A stretch of 59,070 nucleotides of DNA from an uncultured Eubacterium sp. (GTDB lineage Bacteria; Bacillota; Clostridia; Lachnospirales; Lachnospiraceae): NCBI GenBank assembly GCA_947089855.1, contig CAMUML010000024.1, positions 1 to 59,070 of the forward strand. Direction: 5' to 3'. The notes under the pieces are model-generated. The model was not told the origin of the DNA. It saw nothing but the letters and a program-made list of their open reading frames with translations, and searched no databases. The position numbers were made by a program, and so were the translations under genes. Positions within the stretch are counted from its first letter, which is position 1. Every line of letters begins with the position of its first letter. Below are positions 1 through 8,493 of the stretch, piece after piece.

Positions 1-52
1 AGCCTCATAACTTAGAATATTTGTCAAGAGCAAATTGGCTGTGAATAGTAAC
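1..52. repeat. Family A palindromic element, truncated by window edge
   Basis: The first 52 bases are the inner and right parts of a 64-bp element that recurs complete at 8234-8297 and 22233-22296, here in the opposite orientation. It ends with GGCTGTGAATAGTAAC, the inverse of the GTTACTATTCACAGCC end of the other copies. It sits just downstream of the histidine kinase stop codon. It is probably a non-coding MITE or REP-like sequence. Confidence 0.85.
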
Positions 53-62
53 AAAGATTTGC

Positions 63-980
63 CTATCCTTCATTCGGCAGGTATACATAAAAGGAGCTTC
101 CCTTACCAACGTTTGACCGGACTTTCAGATACCCATTTTCTTGCATCACCATCTGCCTTGCCAGGTACAGCCCGATACCAGCCCCTTCCTGGCCGGCTGA
201 TTTCGTGCCACGGTAAAACCGCTGAAAAATCTGTGCGGTTTCTTCTTCTGGTATCCCAATGCCGTTATCGCAGATTTCAATCCGTACAAATAATTCCGTC
301 TCCAAAAGGCTGACAGTAATTGCCCCATGCTGCGGGGTATATTTTACCGCATTATCTACAATATTATAAATAGCTTCTATTGTCCATTTCCAGTCAAACC
401 AGGCGGTAAGCCCTTGCGGGAAAAAGGTTAAAGCGATTTGTTTTTGTTCTGCCTTAGGCGCGATCTGGTGCAGCACTTCTTCCAGCATCGGGGCTACGGC
501 ATGCTTGCCTGGATGCATAACGATCATTCCGGCTTCTAGCCTGGTAGCCTTTACAAGCGCAGCTGTTAGGAAATTAAGCTTTTGTGCCTGGCGGTTTAAT
601 TCCAGTACAAAAGCTTGCGCTTCCTGTGGCAGTGCTGCCTCTTCCAACATTTGCGCATAGAGCAGCAGGTTTGCCACTGGTGTTTTTGTCTGATGGGAAA
701 TGTCGGAAATCAGCTGTTTGACCTGTTCTTTTTCTTTTGCAAGTGCCCGGGCTGTCTGCTCCGAGGCAGCCAGGTAATGCGCCAGTTTGGTTTCGATAGA
801 CGATAATAGGCTTTCATCATAGGATTGCTCCTGGAAGCTGCCATCTGCCGCTGCTTCCAGCATCCGCCCCATCCGTTCCATAATCCTGCGCAGGCGCCAG
901 CGTGCCAGGCATACCCAGGCAGCAGATAAAATGAGTGCGGCTATTGCTATGGCGCATAATAAGATTCCCATTCCAGCCAT
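63..980 (-). CDS. Membrane sensor histidine kinase
   Basis: This 305-residue sensor kinase would autophosphorylate a histidine and pass the phosphate to the response regulator encoded 2 bp upstream. One hydrophobic segment (about residues 5-25) anchors it, and there is no sizeable extracellular domain, so the signal is probably sensed in the membrane or through a partner. The dimerisation and phosphorylation helix carries ISHQTKTP near residue 95. The HATPase domain follows, with an N box (YNIVDNAVKYT), a G1 box (DNGIGIP) and a G2 box (GAGIGLYLAR). It ends beside a family A repeat. Small kinases of this layout in Firmicutes often respond to cell-envelope stress or peptide antibiotics, but no transporter gene lies next to it here, so its stimulus is unknown. 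Confidence 0.9.
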   Translation of the reverse strand: MAGMGILLCAIAIAALILSAAWVCLARWRLRRIMERMGRMLEAAADGSFQEQSYDESLLSSIETKLAHYLAASEQTARALAKEKEQVKQLISDISHQTKTPVANLLLYAQMLEEAALPQEAQAFVLELNRQAQKLNFLTAALVKATRLEAGMIVMHPGKHAVAPMLEEVLHQIAPKAEQKQIALTFFPQGLTAWFDWKWTIEAIYNIVDNAVKYTPQHGAITVSLLETELFVRIEICDNGIGIPEEETAQIFQRFYRGTKSAGQEGAGIGLYLARQMVMQENGYLKVRSNVGKGSSFYVYLPNEG

Positions 981-982
981 TT

Positions 983-1687
983 TTACACTCCTGCAAAGGG
1001 GTTTTCATTTTTTTGTGTAGCCCAGACATAGCCAATTCCGTATACAGTTTTAATATACTGTGGCTTTGCGGGGTTCTCTTCAATTTTTTCACGCAGCCGC
1101 CGGACCGTTACCGACAGCGCGTTTTCATCTACATATTCGGCGCAGGCCGTCCAGATACGGTCAACCAGTGCCGCACGTTCCAGCGTAATACCTGGATTTT
1201 GGGCCAATATTTTTAGCAGCTTTTGTTCTGTCCTGCTAAAATCCAATTCCACATCCCCTTTGTAAAATTTCTGGTTAGCGAAGTCAAAGATAAAAGTACC
1301 CAAACGGATGGCCTCCCCCTGTTTTTCTTCCAGCCTGCGCAGCTGTGTATGGACCCGTGCCCGCAGGACAGCCAGGCTAAAAGGTTTGGTAACATAATCG
1401 TCTGCACCGGATTCCAGGCCAGCCACAATATCGGTTTCCATATCATTGGCGGTTAACAGGATAACCGGCATCCGTGAAAAAGCCCGGATTTCTTTTAAAA
1501 GGTCCATACCATTGCCATCTGGCAGGCAGACGTCTAGAATCAGAAGGTCGCACGCCCCATTTTTTAACTGTTTGCGTGTATCCTGAACCGTACCACAAGG
1601 AATAAAGGACAGGCCTTCTGATTTTAAAGCAATACAGATGCCGTTGCAAAGTGCAGCATCGTCTTCTGCTACTATGATTGTTTTCAT
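983..1687 (-). CDS. OmpR-family response regulator
   Basis: This 234-residue transcription factor is the partner of the kinase just downstream. The N-terminal receiver has the acidic pair in VAEDDAAL, the phospho-acceptor aspartate in LLILDVCLPDGNG, and the conserved Thr (LLTAND) and Lys (YVTKPF). The C-terminal winged helix carries the usual RRLREKIEENP and TVYGIGYVW segments of the OmpR/PhoB family. It is of normal length. The two genes are only 2 bp apart and surely co-transcribed. A promoter-like site lies at 1756-1784 and a perfect 12-bp palindrome at 1712-1723. The regulon cannot be told from this window. Confidence 0.93.
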   Translation of the reverse strand: MKTIIVAEDDAALCNGICIALKSEGLSFIPCGTVQDTRKQLKNGACDLLILDVCLPDGNGMDLLKEIRAFSRMPVILLTANDMETDIVAGLESGADDYVTKPFSLAVLRARVHTQLRRLEEKQGEAIRLGTFIFDFANQKFYKGDVELDFSRTEQKLLKILAQNPGITLERAALVDRIWTACAEYVDENALSVTVRRLREKIEENPAKPQYIKTVYGIGYVWATQKNENPFAGV

Positions 1688-1711
1688 TTGATTCCCTTTT
1701 TATGATATTTT

Positions 1712-1723
1712 TATCGTACGATA
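1712..1723. promoter_or_regulatory. Perfect 12-bp palindrome in the leader of the two-component operon
   Basis: TATCGTACGATA is a perfect palindrome about 25 bp before the response regulator start and just downstream of the putative promoter. OmpR-type regulators usually bind direct repeats, so this may be the site of another factor or chance. Confidence 0.3.
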
Positions 1724-1755
1724 GACGTTTTGTTTGGAATTGCGTCCTCTTTGCT

Positions 1756-1784
1756 ATTATACCCTACCCCAGCCTGTCCGTAAA
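1756..1784 (-). promoter_or_regulatory. Putative sigma-A promoter of the two-component operon
   Basis: On the minus strand TTTACG is followed by a 17-bp spacer and a perfect TATAAT. The -10 box lies about 70 bp before the response regulator start codon. Confidence 0.5.
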
Positions 1785-1823
1785 TAGGAAATGCCAACGC
1801 TGTAGGTTCAAGTATTGACGGTG

Positions 1824-1940
1824 GTTACTATTCACGGGCCAGGAATGCGCATAAACTGCGCATTCCGTGAGAACATGATTCAGGAGTGAGGGGCGGTTTT
1901 GCGGAGCAAACTTCCAATATCGCCCCGAATGGTTAGTAAC
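1824..1940. repeat. Family B palindromic element
   Basis: This 117-bp element starts with GTTACTATTCACGGGCC and ends with TTAGTAAC. It contains a perfect hairpin (GGAATGCGCA, loop, TGCGCATTCC) and a second one with GGGGCG/CGCCCC arms. Its first 71 bp recur nearly unchanged at 49009-49079. The motif TGATTCAGGAGTGAG inside it also appears inverted in the composite element at 8234-8408. It fills much of the 450-bp gap before the response regulator; from 1941 to about 2070 nothing else is recognisable. Confidence 0.8.
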
Positions 1941-2073
1941 TGACGGTGATAGTATTTATAAAATGTGGACTGTAGATTTTCTGGGTTTCAATATAGATAG
2001 AATAGATGAAACTGGGAATTTTATATGATAGCCTTTGGGCCTTGACACGATGGAAAACCCGGATATGAAGGCA

Positions 2074-2122
2074 ATGGCAAAAATCTACAGCAAAATACCA
2101 ATATGCCTACGATTTTTGCCAT
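2074..2122 (-). terminator. Hairpin downstream of the cytidylate kinase-like gene
   Basis: The arms ATGGCAAAAATC and GATTTTTGCCAT form a perfect 12-bp stem with a 25-nt loop, 16 bp past the stop codon. The tail has no long U-run, so termination is only likely, not certain. Confidence 0.4.
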
Positions 2123-2137
2123 AATTAAAATTTATAA

Positions 2138-2761
2138 TTAATATTTCATGATCTCTTTGTACCGCAAAATCATCTCGACGCACCCCTCTACGCCAAGCCT
2201 TGCAGAGTTTAGCGTCAAGTCATAGGATTTGGAACTGCCCCATTTTTTGTTGGAATAATAATTATAGTAGCTGGAACGCTGTTTATCCTTCCTGCTGATC
2301 ATATCTTTTGCTTTTGATTCACTGACATCAAATTCTTTCATCGCATTGCGGATACGGAAGTCCAGGTCGGCATGGATAAACGTATTGATCGTACGCGGAA
2401 ATTCGCTTAATGCATAATCGGCGCAACGGCCTACGATCACACATGATTCTTCCTGCGCAAGTTTTTTTATCGTATCAAACTGTGCCAAAAAAATCTTATG
2501 GTTCAACGGCATATCCAAAAATGGTGCCGCGGTATAGCCAGTGGCAGAATACGTATCCATAACAAGGGAATATAAAAAGCTGCTGGTTGGTTTTTCATCC
2601 TGTGAATGGAAGATTTCTTCACACAAGCCGCTCTCTTTTGCCGCCCTGCTTAACAGTTCTTTATCGTAACACTTTATGCCAAGCCTTTCCGCCAGTTCCA
2701 GGCCAACGTTTTTGCCAAGGCTTTCAAATTCACGTCCAATCGTAATTACAAAATTGCTCAT
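2138..2761 (-). CDS. Cytidylate kinase-like protein
   Basis: This 207-residue protein resembles the cytidylate kinase-like family (PF13189) found throughout the Clostridia. It begins MSNFVITIGREFES, where the usual P-loop is replaced by the family's ITIGREFGS-like motif, and continues with ELAERLGIKCYDKELL and CVIVGRCADYAL, both typical of the family. The start at 2761 has a strong ribosome site (AGGAAGGAGC) eight bases before the ATG; an upstream in-frame Met has none. Members probably phosphorylate a nucleotide or a related small molecule, but their true substrate is not established. It stands alone behind its own promoter. Confidence 0.85.
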   Translation of the reverse strand: MSNFVITIGREFESLGKNVGLELAERLGIKCYDKELLSRAAKESGLCEEIFHSQDEKPTSSFLYSLVMDTYSATGYTAAPFLDMPLNHKIFLAQFDTIKKLAQEESCVIVGRCADYALSEFPRTINTFIHADLDFRIRNAMKEFDVSESKAKDMISRKDKQRSSYYNYYSNKKWGSSKSYDLTLNSARLGVEGCVEMILRYKEIMKY

Positions 2762-2821
2762 AATAACCGCTCCTTCCTGATAACCAATGTTGCCTAGCCT
2801 GTTGTTCTTAAGGATATTTTT

Positions 2822-2850
2822 ATTATAATGCATCTGTTGCAAAATGTACA
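2822..2850 (-). promoter_or_regulatory. Promoter of the cytidylate kinase-like gene
   Basis: TGTACA, a 17-bp spacer and a perfect TATAAT on the minus strand, about 60 bp before the start codon at 2761. Confidence 0.55.
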
Positions 2851-2901
2851 GAAAAATTTATATTTTTTTCTTAAAAATGTGTATAATGCACAATTTTCCG
2901 C

Positions 2902-3834
2902 CTACAACGCCCCAGTCCCCAGCAGTTTCTCAAAATATTCCGGAAGCGGCGCCGTAACTAGGATCTCCTGCCCAGTCCGCGGATGGCAAAAACCAAGCGT
3001 CATTGCATGCAGGCACTGCCCCTGCAGGCGGAATTTGCAGTGTGCCGGGCCATACAATGGATCCGCCAGTACCGGATGGCCAACTGCCGCCATATGAACG
3101 CGGATCTGGTGCGTCCGGCCGGTTTCCAGCTCAAATTCCATATAGGTATGGCTGTTAAACCGCTCCAGCACTTTGTAATTGGTAGCCGCATACCTGCCGT
3201 TTGGCACGCCGCATGCCATTTTCAGCCGGTTTTTAGGGTCACGGCCAATGTCCATGCAAATGCGCCCATGATCCTGTTTCATACGCCCTAATACAATCCC
3301 GCGGTAACGCCTAGTAACCGTGTGTTCCTTAATCTGTGCTGCAATCTTTATATGGGCATCGTCATTTTTGCATACAATCAAAGAACCTGTGGTATCTTTA
3401 TCGATACGGTGTACAATGCCTGGACGGATTTCTCCATTGATTCCGGACAGGCTGTCCTGGCAGTGGTACATAACGGCGTTTACCAATGTCCCTGTATAAT
3501 GGCCTGCGGACGGATGCACGACCATGCCTTTGGGTTTATTAACGACTAAAAGGTCTTCATCTTCATATAGGATGTCCAAGGGAATCGGTTCAGGCAGGAT
3601 AGCTGCCTGGACGGCAGGCGGTACCTGGACCGTTACCAGGTCGCCTGTTTTAACGGCGTAACTGGATTTTGGAGCTGCCCCCGATATATGGACCTGCCCT
3701 GTTTTGATCAATTTTTGAAAAAATGCCCTGGATAATTCTGGATAAATAACCGACAGGTATTTATCCAGGCGGCAGCCTTCGTATTCCATATGGACTTCAA
3801 AGGTTTGTAGGGATGCTGGCTCCGGCTGCTCCAT
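2902..3834 (-). CDS. RluA/RluD-family 23S rRNA pseudouridine synthase
   Basis: This 310-residue enzyme converts specific uridines in structured RNA, most likely 23S rRNA, to pseudouridine. It has an N-terminal S4 RNA-binding domain (about residues 14-75: CRLDKYLSVIYPELSR) and a catalytic domain with the signature GIVHRIDKDTTG, which holds the catalytic Asp. The motif ELETGRTHQIRVHMA follows. The start at 3834 is preferred because GGAGGGGGT stands just before it, while the longer reading would begin inside that ribosome site. It follows lspA in the ylm cluster, a common order in Firmicutes (the YlyB type). Exact target uridines are unknown. Confidence 0.93.
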   Translation of the reverse strand: MEQPEPASLQTFEVHMEYEGCRLDKYLSVIYPELSRAFFQKLIKTGQVHISGAAPKSSYAVKTGDLVTVQVPPAVQAAILPEPIPLDILYEDEDLLVVNKPKGMVVHPSAGHYTGTLVNAVMYHCQDSLSGINGEIRPGIVHRIDKDTTGSLIVCKNDDAHIKIAAQIKEHTVTRRYRGIVLGRMKQDHGRICMDIGRDPKNRLKMACGVPNGRYAATNYKVLERFNSHTYMEFELETGRTHQIRVHMAAVGHPVLADPLYGPAHCKFRLQGQCLHAMTLGFCHPRTGQEILVTAPLPEYFEKLLGTGAL

Positions 3835-3876
3835 TTTACCCCCTCCTTCCATTGTTTTGCATCGTGTCCGGGTGCC

Positions 3877-4398
3877 TCACTGCCTGTGCTTGGAAAAAAA
3901 ATGGATCTGTGCAAAATCGTCTTCTTTATAGTAAAACATAATCAGCCCGATCAATGCCGCAGTTGCAGTGGTAACATAAATATCGGCTACATTAAAGATC
4001 GGGAAATCAATCAGTGAAAAATAGAAAAAATCAACTACATATCCATGCAACGCCCGGTCGACGGCATTCCCGGCTGCACCGGACCAGTATAAGACGGCGA
4101 CGATGCGTAGAAAATGGAAACGGCTTGCCTTCGGTATCCTTGTATAAGCATATGGAATAAAAATGAGCATAGCCAATGCCATAATTAAAAAAAAGGGCCG
4201 CTGCCCCTGGAGCATCCCGAATGCAGAACCGCGGTTTTCTAAATACCGCAGCTCAAATACACCGTTTAGGACCACAAAGGCCTCCTGCCCTTTCAGAGCC
4301 GCTTGTGCCGCCTGCTTGGTGGCCTGGTCGAAAACTGTCAGCAGCAGCGCGCCTGCAGCTGGCAGCAGCAGGCTGTTTTTATTTGTACTTTTTATCAT
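3877..4398 (-). CDS. lspA: Lipoprotein signal peptidase (signal peptidase II)
   Basis: LspA cleaves the signal peptide from prolipoproteins after lipid is attached to the +1 cysteine. The 173-residue protein has four hydrophobic segments and the family motifs: ENRGSAFG, then GAAGNAVDRALHGYVVDF with the first catalytic Asp, then FNVADIYV with the second. The start has a clear AGGGGAT ribosome site. Likely clients in this window include the sugar-binding lipoprotein (55276-56565) and the carboxypeptidase with a lipobox (9341-10408). It lies between ylmH and the pseudouridine synthase gene, as is common in this phylum. Confidence 0.95.
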   Translation of the reverse strand: MIKSTNKNSLLLPAAGALLLTVFDQATKQAAQAALKGQEAFVVLNGVFELRYLENRGSAFGMLQGQRPFFLIMALAMLIFIPYAYTRIPKASRFHFLRIVAVLYWSGAAGNAVDRALHGYVVDFFYFSLIDFPIFNVADIYVTTATAALIGLIMFYYKEDDFAQIHFFSKHRQ

Positions 4399-4461
4399 AC
4401 CCTATCCCCTGCATGTTGCGTTATCGTTGTATGTTTTGCCGAATGGCTTGTTTGGCTCCGC

Positions 4462-5214
4462 TTAGGAATATATTTTATATTTATACTTTATCCGGCCCTT
4501 TTTGGTTGTCTGGCCGTCCGTTTCAATCTGGAATTTTCCAAAATGGCGCACAGAAAGCAAGTCCCCATTCTGACAATTATATCCATTTTGCTGGATTTTT
4601 CTGGCATTTACGCAGGCATTCCCTTCATTTATTATTTTTTGTGCAGCGGAACGCGGCAATTTACAGACATCTGCAAGAATTGTGTCTAATCTGAGTGAAG
4701 AAACAATGCTTTCATTTTCGGACATTTTTGGCTCATAGGAAAAATCTGCCACCGGTATCTGCCGGCAGGTTACTGCCGTATGGCGGATGGCTGTACAATT
4801 TTCCAGGATAAAACTGGTAACGGAGCGGATGCAAAAAACAGTTATGCCGGATTCCAGCATCAAAATATCGCCCAATGATTCCCGCTTTAAGCCCAGGCCC
4901 ATGCATGTGCCAAGCACATCCCGGTGCGTCAGCGGCTCTGCAAATTTAGGGTGGTCTGGTGTGATGCATACCACATCCATCGGATATTCCCACACATAAG
5001 AAAGAGCATCAGGGATAAAAGCTGCCATCTGACGCTCTGCATGTGCATACCCGCCAGATACTTGAAAGGAACTGTAGCATTCCTTTGTACACTGGCGTAG
5101 TATATCTAGTTCATTCATATTTAGAAAATTGCTGAATGTTACGATATTCTTATCGTCTGCACGTTTTGACAGATCGATAAAACGCTTTTTCAAAAATTGT
5201 GTTTCCTGCTGCAT
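4462..5214 (-). CDS. ylmH: YlmH-family S4 RNA-binding protein
   Basis: This 250-residue protein matches YlmH, an RNA-binding factor encoded in division clusters of Gram-positive bacteria and linked in recent work to ribosome-associated quality control. The C-terminal S4 domain (about residues 175-235) reads LRLDTILADVCKLPRSAA, then KIINEGNACVNARK and GDLLSVRHFGKF. The N-terminal part has the family's FSNFLNMNE and RQMAAFIPD segments. The start has a GGGGGCACCT ribosome site. It lies directly after sepF; the ylmG gene that often separates the two is absent here. Confidence 0.92.
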   Translation of the reverse strand: MQQETQFLKKRFIDLSKRADDKNIVTFSNFLNMNELDILRQCTKECYSSFQVSGGYAHAERQMAAFIPDALSYVWEYPMDVVCITPDHPKFAEPLTHRDVLGTCMGLGLKRESLGDILMLESGITVFCIRSVTSFILENCTAIRHTAVTCRQIPVADFSYEPKMSENESIVSSLRLDTILADVCKLPRSAAQKIINEGNACVNARKIQQNGYNCQNGDLLSVRHFGKFQIETDGQTTKKGRIKYKYKIYS

Positions 5215-5285
5215 AGGTGCCCCCTTCTTCCTTGTACTGTTTTTTGTATATGGCCCTAAAAACTGCCAAATGGTTTTTCGCAGTT

Positions 5286-5852
5286 TTAAATATCCATACG
5301 CAGTGCAGCAGAACCGTAAGAATCCAGCAAGTTTTGAAAATCGCCGGATATTTCAACATTTGAAGGCGTAATTACAAATATGTAATTGCTGACCTTTTGT
5401 AAATTGCCGTTGATCGCAAAGCAGGAACCAGAAGCGAAATCTATAATGCGCTGTGCAATGTCCACATCCAGCCCTTCTACATTTAAGATTACCGGGCGGT
5501 TCATCAATAGCGTTTCGGTAATTTCCCTCGCCTCTTCAAAAGCAGTCGGCTTGATGACACATAATTCCATGCCGCCTGAAGCTGGGGTGCGTCTGGAAGA
5601 CGGGCGCATCGGGGTTACCTTGCTGTTTGGCCTTGCCGCAGTACGGTCCCTGTTCCGGTTAATGTCAATTGGCTGATTGCTGCCGGAACTTTTGTATACA
5701 GGCTCTTCCGGTTCATTTGCCGGAGCGCTGCGGCGGCGTTTTGGCGCTGGTTCTTCCTCTTCTTCCTCATCATAATAATCGTCATCATAGTAATCGTCGT
5801 CATCGTCCGGATTCATATGCATTACGTTTAAAAGGGAATCTACTAAGCTCAT
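5286..5852 (-). CDS. sepF: Cell division protein SepF
   Basis: SepF binds FtsZ filaments and, through an N-terminal helix, the membrane, aligning the Z-ring. The 188-residue protein begins with the short amphipathic helix MSLVDSLLNVM, followed by a very acidic run of Asp, Glu and Tyr (about residues 15-35), then a basic, proline-rich linker. The folded SepF domain (about 95-180) has VIKPTAFEEAREI, ILNVEGLD and RIIDFASGSCFAINGN. A strong AAGGAGAG site precedes the ATG. It is transcribed with yggS upstream and ylmH downstream. Confidence 0.95.
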   Translation of the reverse strand: MSLVDSLLNVMHMNPDDDDDYYDDDYYDEEEEEEPAPKRRRSAPANEPEEPVYKSSGSNQPIDINRNRDRTAARPNSKVTPMRPSSRRTPASGGMELCVIKPTAFEEAREITETLLMNRPVILNVEGLDVDIAQRIIDFASGSCFAINGNLQKVSNYIFVITPSNVEISGDFQNLLDSYGSAALRMDI

Positions 5853-5913
5853 ATTATATCTCTCCTTTTCCCATGGTCCTCTTATTCCACTGGGGCTTTC
5901 ATGGAACTATCTG

Positions 5914-6621
5914 TTACAGGTTATTGGGCCCTTGCTTATAGCTGCGCGCTCCGAAAATTCCAGTCCCTACGCGTACCATAGTAGCGCCTTCTTCTATAGC
6001 GACGGTATAGTCGCCCGTCATACCCATAGACAGCCTACGCATAACTACATTATCTAGGTTTTTGTTTTCAATGTCAACAGCTAATTGCCGGATTTCCTGA
6101 AAATATTTCCGGTTATCTTCCGGATTCTCCACATACGGCGCAACTACCATCAGCCCTTCGGTACGCAGGCTGTCTAAATGGGAGATTTCTTCAGCCAGCT
6201 GTATGGCATCTTCTTTTTGGACGCCGAACTTGGTCTGTTCGTCTGCAATATTTACTTCTATTAAGATAGGCATTACTACGTTGTGCTTCTTTGCCTGGAT
6301 ATTTATTTCTTCAGCCAGGCGGTAGGTATCTACGGAATGGATCATACATACTTTGTCGATAATGTGCTTTACTTTATTGCGCTGTAGATGCCCGATCATA
6401 TGCCAGCGTATATCACCAGGCAGTTTGCTGTATTTATCGCAGATTTCCTGGACTTTATTTTCACCAAAATCGCGTACCCCTGCGTCGTAGGCTTCCTGGA
6501 TCAATTCGGCTGGCTTTGTTTTGCTGACGGCGATCAGCGTTACGGATTCCCTTGTGCGGCCGCCTTTTTTACAGGAAGCTTCTATGGCTGCTTCCACATT
6601 TGCTAAATTTTTTTTTAACAT
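5914..6621 (-). CDS. YggS-family PLP homeostasis protein
   Basis: This 235-residue protein belongs to the YggS/PLPBP family (YlmE in Bacillus), a single-domain pyridoxal phosphate carrier that balances vitamin B6 and amino acid pools. The cofactor lysine lies in LIAVSKTKPAE; FGENKVQE, WHMIGHLQRNK and RRLSMGMTGDYTVAIEEG are all family signatures. The start at 6621 (MLKKNL) is chosen for the AAGGAGGAC site before it; a longer in-frame Met at 6663 has none. It follows the HlyD-like gene and precedes sepF, the standard order. Confidence 0.95.
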   Translation of the reverse strand: MLKKNLANVEAAIEASCKKGGRTRESVTLIAVSKTKPAELIQEAYDAGVRDFGENKVQEICDKYSKLPGDIRWHMIGHLQRNKVKHIIDKVCMIHSVDTYRLAEEINIQAKKHNVVMPILIEVNIADEQTKFGVQKEDAIQLAEEISHLDSLRTEGLMVVAPYVENPEDNRKYFQEIRQLAVDIENKNLDNVVMRRLSMGMTGDYTVAIEEGATMVRVGTGIFGARSYKQGPNNL

Positions 6622-6667
6622 ATTTATGTCCTCCTTATTATCAAGCGGATTTTTGGATGGCAAGATA

Positions 6668-8104
6668 TTACAGGTTGATCATTTGCCCTTCCGTAACCGC
6701 ATTCCCGTCCAATGCGATATGGTCATAAAGCATAATCCCGTATTCCGTCCCAGCCTTTACGATCGTATAGTGGTTGCTGCTGAAAATCTCTTCAATCTGC
6801 CGAAAAACAGCATACCCTTTGTTAATATTATAAACGCCTTTTAACTTTGCAGTCCTGGAAACTTCGAACTGGTCTTTGGAATTAGGCAATACAATCCGGT
6901 CGCCGCGTCTGATCCCTTCCTGTGAGATATATGACATTTTTTCTTCTTCCTCTTTGTAGTATACCGTTGTTGGGACAAAAATGGCGTCTGCATAAGAACC
7001 GTCTTCTTGCAGGTGTTCCACCCAAAGGCCGTCCTGGATGGATTTGTCGGCTCCGGCGCTTTCTTTTGTAAAATATTTATCCGGCACCAGTTCGAATGTT
7101 TTTGAGGTTATGGAACTGTTTGGGATCTTTAAGCCGGTCTGCTGGTCCAGCAGGATATTAATGTCAATAAAACGTTCATATGCATAACGGATCATAGAAT
7201 TATGCAAGGTTAACACCAGATAATTTTGGCCATCTTTATTGCCGGTCTTATAATCTGCCCAGGCTGTCGCATGGTCTTCTTTAAACCGGATCTGGATCGA
7301 CCCTTCTTCTTCCAGCGTTACCTTCATCTGGGAATCAATTGGGACAACAATCTGCCACTCCTCGCTTGTAATCAGTTTGTAAACCGGCTGCCCGCTTTCG
7401 ACCGTATCGGATGTTTTAATGCTGGACTTTTTGTAGGAAGAATGGTCAAAGAAATCCATGGTAACCGTTTCTGTAGTGACGTTTTCAAAGCCATCTGTGT
7501 AATAGGCCACAATGCCTGGTTCGCCAGCCCGGTATAAATGGAAGGTCTGGTTATCCTTTGCATAGTCCGTATAATCCGAGATTGCATGCAGCGCGCCAAG
7601 GTTCATGGCCTCCATCAGCCGTCCGCTTAAATCTGTTTTAAAATTATAGGTAGCGGAATAAGACTGGTCCTGGTAGCTTTTGACATAATCCCGTATCGAA
7701 CCTTGAATATCGCTTAGGTTATCTTCCGTTAGGACAGCTGTTTTATCGGCAGCTCCGTTTAAACGGCCAGATACGTTCCCATTTTCATCAATGGAACAAA
7801 TAAGCGTGCCGTTTGCGGCTTTTGTATTGTCTTTCAGATAATAATCCAGGTTCCCGCTATGTTCGGCAGTTACAACGGTTTCTTTGCGCAAAATCAAACC
7901 AGTATAGGAAGTATTGACTTCAATTGTCCCCTGTTCGACCTCGTAGCTGCTGATATGGCTTTCTGTAAAATAATGGTAGGTATGGAATGCAATATAGCAT
8001 GCGACAGCCAAAAATAAGGCTGTGCCTAGGTTCATCTGGATACCGCCTGGAAAACGGACGATATTGCGGCGGTTTCTTTTTTTCACCCTTTTTTTTTCTG
8101 CCAA
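6668..8104 (-). CDS. HlyD-like membrane adaptor protein of the division cluster
   Basis: This 478-residue protein has a basic N-terminus (KKRVKKRNRRN), one transmembrane helix (about residues 25-43) and a long outer part. The region after the helix (SHISSYEVEQGTIEVN, then TGLILRKE) resembles the biotinyl-lipoyl-like start of HlyD-type membrane fusion proteins. Clostridial genomes often have such a gene directly before yggS and sepF, so a role at the division site or in envelope transport is inferred, not shown. The start is a TTG preceded by AGGGCAGGA; a later start cannot be excluded. The stop lies 46 bp before yggS. Confidence 0.75.
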   Translation of the reverse strand: MAEKKRVKKRNRRNIVRFPGGIQMNLGTALFLAVACYIAFHTYHYFTESHISSYEVEQGTIEVNTSYTGLILRKETVVTAEHSGNLDYYLKDNTKAANGTLICSIDENGNVSGRLNGAADKTAVLTEDNLSDIQGSIRDYVKSYQDQSYSATYNFKTDLSGRLMEAMNLGALHAISDYTDYAKDNQTFHLYRAGEPGIVAYYTDGFENVTTETVTMDFFDHSSYKKSSIKTSDTVESGQPVYKLITSEEWQIVVPIDSQMKVTLEEEGSIQIRFKEDHATAWADYKTGNKDGQNYLVLTLHNSMIRYAYERFIDINILLDQQTGLKIPNSSITSKTFELVPDKYFTKESAGADKSIQDGLWVEHLQEDGSYADAIFVPTTVYYKEEEEKMSYISQEGIRRGDRIVLPNSKDQFEVSRTAKLKGVYNINKGYAVFRQIEEIFSSNHYTIVKAGTEYGIMLYDHIALDGNAVTEGQMINL

Positions 8105-8233
8105 TCCTGCCCTCTGCCTCCTTTTTGCCAGCCAATCCTTTGCCCTTATTCTGATGGGATATGGGATTGCCTAGGTTTTACAATCATAGATACCCTGATA
8201 CGGTTTCCCTTTCGTAGTATCTGCCCCAAATTT

Positions 8234-8408
8234 GTTACTATTCACAGCCAATTTGCTCTTGACAAACATTCTAAGTTATGAGGCTGTAAATAGTAACATT
8301 CGCAGGCTCATGGAAAGAATTTGCCTTGCAAATTGGAGCCTGCTCACTCCTGAATCAGCTTGGCAGCCACCTGGACAGCGGAGTGTTTAGGTGGCTGTGA
8401 ATAGTAAC
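8234..8408. repeat. Composite of family A element and a second palindromic unit
   Basis: A complete 64-bp family A element (8234-8297: GTTACTATTCACAGCC to AATAGTAAC) is followed at once by about 110 bp that contain CTCACTCCTGAATCA, the inverse of the family B core motif. The segment closes at 8408 with GGCTGTGAATAGTAAC. The whole 175 bp is thus bounded by the same inverted ends, as if one element were nested in another. It lies between the HlyD-like gene and the DUF378 gene; the rest of that gap holds only a ribosome site. Confidence 0.85.
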
Positions 8409-8493
8409 CCAAATTTTCTAATTTTTTGTAAAAATGTTTTGCCGTATAAATTTGCAGGCAGCGGCCATACTAAACGAAAAGGAGGTAATTGTT

